A stretch of 8,324 nucleotides of DNA from assembly GCA_023426865.1 (NCBI GenBank), contig JAEZBT010000467.1:1-8324 (forward strand). The letters are read 5' to 3'. Both the position numbers and the translations under genes were made by a program. Below are positions 5,836 to 8,324 of the stretch, piece after piece; the stretch's first letter is position 1; each line of letters begins with the position of its first letter. This DNA comes from Actinomycetes bacterium (lineage in GTDB: Bacteria > Actinomycetota > Actinomycetes > Actinomycetales > Cellulomonadaceae). The notes below the pieces were generated by a model. The model saw only the letters and a list, made by a program, of their open reading frames with translations, made no database searches and was not told the DNA's origin.

Positions 5836-6351
5836 GTGCTCGAGTTCCACGTCCCCACGCGGGCGGAGTTCGGCGTTCGACAGACGTGGATGCGCGATGC
5901 CGAGCTCATGGCGTTCAACGCCGGCTGGGACGTGAGCTACCACGGCTACGACCGCGACACGGGCTGCATCGAGTGGCCTGAGAGCGAGTGGGACGGGTTC
6001 GCCGAACGACTGGCGCTGCCGGCGGATCGCCAGGGCTACTCCTACGTCCGGGACACCGACACCGGGGAGTTCATCGGCCACGCCCACTACACGGTCAAGC
6101 CCGACCGCGCTGCGCACATCGGGCTCAACGTCGTCCCCAGGTACCGGGGTCGCGGACAAGGTGAGCAGATCCTGCGGCTGCTCATCGAGCGGATCTGGCA
6201 GGACACCGGGGTCGAGGAGATCGTGAACGACTTCGAGGACGAGCGAGCGCCGGCGCTCCGCGTACATCGCCGTTGCGGCTTCATCCCCGATCGCGACACG
6301 CACTCCCCTTGGGGACGCCCGACCCGAGTGTGGCGGCTCAGGCGGCCCTAG
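5836..6351 (+). CDS. GNAT-family N-acetyltransferase
   Basis: Predicted acetyl-CoA-dependent acetyltransferase, 171 residues, substrate unknown. The fold elements are in order: an N-terminal LEFHVPTRAEFGVRQTWMRDAEL helix region, beta strands GYSYVRDTDTGEFIGHAHYTV (about 68-88), motif A HIGLNVVPRYRGRGQGEQIL with the R-x-x-G-x-G loop (about 95-114), and a C-terminal VEEIVNDFEDERAPALRVHRRCGFI region where motif B is expected. It resembles small phage- and island-borne GNAT proteins more than RimJ/RimL. GTG 5836 is preferred over the longer frame from 5719 because the extra 39 residues are not GNAT-like and a -10-like box precedes it. It is only distantly similar to the acetyltransferase at 1967-2551, so the pair is not a recent duplication. 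Confidence 0.84.
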   Translation: MLEFHVPTRAEFGVRQTWMRDAELMAFNAGWDVSYHGYDRDTGCIEWPESEWDGFAERLALPADRQGYSYVRDTDTGEFIGHAHYTVKPDRAAHIGLNVVPRYRGRGQGEQILRLLIERIWQDTGVEEIVNDFEDERAPALRVHRRCGFIPDRDTHSPWGRPTRVWRLRRP

Positions 6352-6586
6352 GAGACCCTCTGCACCGATCGGGCGAGATCGCGCCGGGGCGCAGGGCACT
6401 GGGGTAGCCGCCCGCGGGTTCGCTGCCCTCGGCTGGCACGGTGTTGCGCACGGTCAACTTCTTGGGCTCCCCGGGCGCGGGCGCCGACCAGCCCAGAGCT
6501 CCGAGTCGCTGGGCATGGGTACCGACGGCTCGATCGTGTCCTCGCCGCCCGGTACCCTCCCGCTGAACCGACGAGAGGAGCCGAAC
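6352..6586 (+). promoter_or_regulatory. Non-coding right-end region with promoter-like and repeat sequences
   Basis: The 235 bp between the acetyltransferase stop and the stub ATG hold no credible gene. Visible items are a 7-bp inverted pair GGGTACC (6517-6523) and GGTACCC (6551-6557), a -10-like TACCCT at 6553-6558 overlapping the second copy, and the RBS AGGAG at 6576-6580. The layout suggests a promoter with paired operator sites driving the split regulator gene. Confidence 0.45.
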
Positions 6587-6637
6587 ATGGCAGACGACGA
6601 CTCGCGGTTCGCAAGCCGTCGTCCTGAGTGGAGCTGA
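6587..6637 (+). CDS. 5' stub of the attP-split regulator gene
   Basis: ATG 6587 is preceded by GAGAGGAG, with AGGAG 6 nt upstream, one of the best ribosome-binding sites in the window. It reads MADDDSRFASRRPEW, then enters the tRNA gene on its antisense side and stops at TGA 6635-6637 after one more codon. The first 15 codons are element DNA; the TGG codon lies in the GTGGA core. If the element circularises, TGG is followed by ACC GGG ATC at 1354 onward, in the same frame as the winged-helix protein, giving 209 codons. In the integrated state only a 16-residue peptide could be made. The attP left arm (6605-6621) lies within codons 7-12. Confidence 0.72.
   Translation: MADDDSRFASRRPEWS
6605..6632. 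other. attR: right element junction with attP half-site
   Basis: The arm CGGTTCGCAAGCCGTCG at 6605-6621 is the mirror partner of 1362-1378. The core GTGGA at 6628-6632 overlaps the discriminator base and the last acceptor-stem bases of tRNA-Ala, so integration leaves the tRNA sequence intact. Confidence 0.75.
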
Positions 6638-6701
6638 GGGGACTCGAACCCCTGACCCCCTGCATGCCATGCAGGTGCGCTACCAGCTGCGCCACAGCCC
6701 C
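6629..6701 (-). tRNA. tRNA-Ala (GGC anticodon)
   Basis: The 73-nt cloverleaf is complete. The acceptor arms are GGGGCTG/CAGCTCC, with one G-T pair. The D arm is GCGCAGCTGGTAGCGC. The anticodon arm CCTGC-ATGGCAT-GCAGG carries GGC. The variable loop is GGGTC, and the T arm is AGGGG-TTCGAGT-CCCCT with the standard TTCGA. The discriminator is A; CCA is not encoded. The downstream sequence on the minus strand is element DNA rather than a normal terminator. It is the inferred attB of the element. Confidence 0.97.
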
Positions 6702-6723
6702 GCGACCCCGAAGGGCCTCGTGA

Positions 6724-6729
6724 AGTGTA
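6724..6729 (-). promoter_or_regulatory. Probable -10 box of the tRNA-Ala promoter
   Basis: TACACT on the minus strand ends 22 nt before the tRNA 5' end and fits TAnnnT. The -35 is less clear; TTTCCG-like sequence lies 18-19 nt further upstream. Confidence 0.4.
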
Positions 6730-6757
6730 CGCGACGAGCAGACCCTGGCGGAAATCC

Positions 6758-6778
6758 GATCGGCCCTCGATCGGCCCT
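6758..6778. repeat. Two tandem copies of GATCGGCCCT
   Basis: A 10-bp word occurs at 6758-6767 and 6769-6778, an 11-bp period, in the gap between the phosphatase stop and the tRNA promoter. It could be a protein site or simply a slippage repeat. Confidence 0.5.
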
Positions 6779-6794
6779 GTCCCGCACCGGGCCG
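6772..6794 (-). terminator. Possible terminator of the rsfS-phosphatase operon
   Basis: A 6-bp stem CGGCCC/GGGCCG with an 11-nt loop lies 9 bp after the phosphatase stop on the minus strand. No T tract follows. Confidence 0.35.
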
Positions 6795-6803
6795 CTCCCC
6801 CGC

Positions 6804-7502
6804 TCAGGCCCGCATCGCGTCGGCGGCCGACGACGGCAGGTTCTCCGCCGGCACGCCCGCGTTCCAGTCCGCGACGCTCACGCTCGGCCCGACGTTGTGG
6901 GCCTCCAGCCGCCACGCGGGCCAGGCGTCGCCGCGGCTCGCCTTGAGCACCGACCAGTGCGCGTTGTGCAGCCCGACGAGGCCGCGCCAGTCCACAGCGT
7001 CGAGCCCGAGCAACGCCGTCAGCCCGAGGGAGACGGCCGCCCCGTGGGACACGAGGACGAGCGTGTCGTCGTGCGCCATCGGCGCGGCGAGCTCGCGCAC
7101 GGCGGCGCTGAACCGCTCCGCGACGGCGGCCCGCGTCTCCGCGCCCATGCGCTTCGGGTCGCCGCCGCGCTGCCAGACCGCGAACTCCTCGGGCCACTGC
7201 TCGGCGATCTCCTCGGCGGTCAGGCCTTCCCACTCCCCGAAGGACCGCTCACGCAGCCGCGCGTCCACCCCGACCTCGATCCCGACAAGGTCCGCGAGCT
7301 GCTGCGCGGTCGCCCGCGCGCGCCCGAGGTCGGACGCGACGATCCTCGTCGGGGCGTGCCGGCGCCACAGGTCCAGCGCCGCCTGCTCCACCTGCCACTG
7401 CCCGATCTCGTCCAGCGGGATGTCGATCGTGCCCTGCATGCGCGTGCTGGCGTTGTACGCGGTGCGTCCGTGCCGCCAGCAGATGATCGTGCCGGCGGTC
7501 AC
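6804..7502 (-). CDS. Histidine phosphatase (phosphoglycerate-mutase-like), GpgP-like by context
   Basis: This 232-residue cytosolic hydrolase removes phosphate through a phosphohistidine intermediate. It has the N-terminal RHGRTAYN motif with nucleophile His11, DIPLDEIGQWQ, IVASDLGRARATAQ, RERSFGEWEGLTAEEI with the proton-donor glutamate, and VSHGAAV with the second catalytic histidine. The GTG start at 7502 overlaps the rsfS stop as GTGA, so the two are translationally coupled; the frame running further upstream is the shadow of rsfS. In mycobacteria the gene directly after rsfS (Rv2419c) is glucosyl-3-phosphoglycerate phosphatase, so that activity is the best guess, but the family is broad and substrate cannot be read from sequence. 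Confidence 0.92.
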   Translation of the reverse strand: MTAGTIICWRHGRTAYNASTRMQGTIDIPLDEIGQWQVEQAALDLWRRHAPTRIVASDLGRARATAQQLADLVGIEVGVDARLRERSFGEWEGLTAEEIAEQWPEEFAVWQRGGDPKRMGAETRAAVAERFSAAVRELAAPMAHDDTLVLVSHGAAVSLGLTALLGLDAVDWRGLVGLHNAHWSVLKASRGDAWPAWRLEAHNVGPSVSVADWNAGVPAENLPSSAADAMRA

Positions 7503-7906
7503 GCGACCGTCGCCTGCCCGCCGCCCTCGTGGCCGTCGCCGCCCCGCGCGTCGGGCGGGAGCTCCACCACCGGGCAGTCCGACCAGAGTCGCTCGAGCGC
7601 GTAGTACACGCGGTCCTCGGCGTGCTGGACGTGGATCACGACCTCCACGAAGTCCAGGAGGACCCACCGGGCCTGACGCACGCCCTCGCGCCGCACGGGC
7701 TTCGCACCCGCCTTGAGCATGGCCTCCTCGATCGCGTCGACGATGGCGCCGACCTGCCGCTCGTTGGACGCCGACGCGATGACGAAGACGTCCGTGAGCA
7801 CGAGCCGGTCGCTCACGTCGAGGGCGATGATCTCCTCGGCCTTGCGGTCCGACGCGGCGCGCGCGGCGACGAACGCGAGCTCGATCGCCCGCTCGGACGC
7901 CGCCAT
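7499..7906 (-). CDS. rsfS: Ribosomal silencing factor RsfS
   Basis: RsfS binds ribosomal protein L14 on the large subunit and blocks subunit joining when nutrients are scarce. The 135-residue protein has the family fold and signatures: IELAFVAARAASDRKAEEIIALDV at the N terminus, LTDVFVIASASNERQVGAIVDAIEE in the middle, and the diagnostic DFVEVVIHVQHAEDRVYYALERLW near residues 90-113. The last 20 residues are a glycine-rich tail. ATG 7906 overlaps the stop of the upstream membrane-protein gene by one base (TGATG), and its own stop overlaps the phosphatase start, so the three genes form a tight operon. Confidence 0.96.
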   Translation of the reverse strand: MAASERAIELAFVAARAASDRKAEEIIALDVSDRLVLTDVFVIASASNERQVGAIVDAIEEAMLKAGAKPVRREGVRQARWVLLDFVEVVIHVQHAEDRVYYALERLWSDCPVVELPPDARGGDGHEGGGQATVA

Positions 7907-8324
7907 CAGGCCCCCATCCCGGTCGCCACCTGCGCAGCCGCGCGCGACCACGCGACGACGTCGCCGACCGTCCCGGCGCCCTGCGCCGCCCCTCCGGAGT
8001 CGTTGAGCAGCACCACGAAGATGAGCATGCCCAGGACGAACGCCACCAGCACCAGCACGATCATGTGCAGCCAGGTGTAGGGGTGCCGCGGGGGCTCCGC
8101 AAGCTCCTCCTCGTCGGTCTCCTCCACGGGGGCCGCTTCGCGGGCCGGGGCCGGACGCTGCGTGGGCGTCCACCCCTGGCCCGGGGTGACGCTCCCCCAT
8201 CGCGGCGCCGTCGCGCTCTCGGGCTCCTCGCGCACCGGCTCCGCGACGCGCGACACCTCGGGGGCCGGCGTGGTGGGGGCCGCGGCGATCGGCTCGACGA
8301 CGGCGGTGTCACCCGGGTCGACGG
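7906..8324 (-). CDS. Single-pass membrane protein, 5' end outside the window
   Basis: The frame is open to the window edge, so this is probably a partial gene; a GTG at 8254-8256 would give 116 residues but has no clear RBS. The visible part has a long N-terminal region rich in Pro, Ala and Glu (probably cytoplasmic and disordered), an acidic EETDEEELAEPP patch, then one hydrophobic segment MIVLVLVAFVLGMLIFVVLL (about residues 65-84 counted from that GTG), and a short tail of about 30 residues. I do not know its function. Membrane proteins of this kind sit between nadD and rsfS in several actinobacteria, which fits the position. Confidence 0.8.
   Translation of the reverse strand, partial: VDPGDTAVVEPIAAAPTTPAPEVSRVAEPVREEPESATAPRWGSVTPGQGWTPTQRPAPAREAAPVEETDEEELAEPPRHPYTWLHMIVLVLVAFVLGMLIFVVLLNDSGGAAQGAGTVGDVVAWSRAAAQVATGMGA

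Larger units (their letters stand above)
1350..6632. mobile_element. Inferred tRNA-Ala-integrated element of a large serine recombinase
   Basis: The proposed element is 5,278 bp, bounded by the direct repeat GTGGA (1350-1354 and 6628-6632). Three observations agree. The right repeat is the 3' end of tRNA-Ala, while a tRNA-type terminator and spacer lie just outside the left repeat. The joined ends form a 52-bp dyad whose arms match at 16 of 17 positions, centred on the repeat. The joined ends also fuse two partial reading frames in frame. A large serine recombinase sits inside. I see no replication, transfer, capsid or resistance genes, so it resembles a small integrative mobilisable or satellite-type element. 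Unlike most such elements, the integrase gene is not next to the attachment site: it is about 2.1 kb from the left end and 1.6 kb from the right. Confidence 0.8.

Noticed and set aside
1992..6399. Very long minus-strand open frames (1992-3614, 3250-4332, 4822-6399) and plus-strand 61-1074
   Set aside because: They lie opposite well-supported genes, have low-complexity Arg/Gly/Pro-rich translations and no family motifs. GC-rich DNA commonly yields such shadow frames.
6594..6622. Hairpin ACGACG...CGTCGT as a terminator for tRNA-Ala
   Set aside because: The stem is only 6 bp plus a few interrupted pairs, has no T tract, and overlaps the attP arm. It might slow transcription, but I would not annotate it as a terminator.
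7503..8200. Upstream extensions of the phosphatase (to 7667) and rsfS (to 8200) frames
   Set aside because: These are overlaps with the neighbouring genes in other frames; family motifs begin right after the chosen starts at 7502 and 7906.
1..8324. CRISPR arrays, riboswitches, rRNA, replication or conjugation genes
   Set aside because: No regularly spaced repeats, known aptamer-like conserved cores, or matching protein motifs were seen.

Overview
The window comes from a very GC-rich bacterium, almost certainly an actinobacterium. GTG starts and short stop/start overlaps are frequent. On the right is the conserved block of an alanine-rich single-pass membrane protein, rsfS, a histidine phosphatase and tRNA-Ala(GGC). 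rsfS next to such a phosphatase matches the mycobacterial order Rv2420c-Rv2419c. A Cellulomonas-like Micrococcales host is a guess from style only.

Layout. Positions 1-1267 hold a complete IS3-family insertion sequence on the minus strand: two overlapping transposase frames, 28-bp imperfect terminal inverted repeats and a canonical -1 frameshift heptamer. A strong 12-bp hairpin follows at 1306-1333. In minus orientation it looks like the terminator that normally follows a tRNA gene. Positions 1350-6632 are interpreted as a 5,278-bp integrated element. It carries a tandem winged-helix protein missing its 5' end, a GNAT acetyltransferase (minus strand), an unknown 191-residue protein, a 61-residue small protein coupled to a large serine recombinase, a putative zinc-binding protein of unknown function, a second GNAT acetyltransferase, and a promoter-like region leading into a 15-codon open stub. 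Positions 6629-6701 are the intact tRNA-Ala, followed by the core genes (minus strand) to the window end.

Main result. The element is bounded by a 5-bp repeat, GTGGA, at 1350-1354 and 6628-6632. The right copy is the 3' end of the tRNA gene; the left copy is followed outward by the tRNA-type terminator that should lie beside it. Joining the element's ends in silico does two things the GTGGA match did not require. First, it creates a dyad of two 17-nt arms matching at 16 of 17 positions, centred inside GTGGA, as expected of a serine-integrase attP. Second, it fuses, in frame, the RBS-preceded stub at 6587 to the winged-helix reading frame at 1355-1938, giving a 209-codon gene. A DNA-binding protein gene therefore appears to be whole only in the circular form and is cut from its promoter, RBS and first 15 codons on integration. 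This resembles the integration-dependent switches of some mycobacteriophages, but the cut is at the 5' end.

Working model: the serine recombinase moves the element between the tRNA-Ala attB and a circle. The split regulator is made only in the circle, where it could control the recombinase or the cargo. The cargo (two acetyltransferases and two proteins of unknown function) shows no replication or conjugation genes, so the element may depend on another element to spread.
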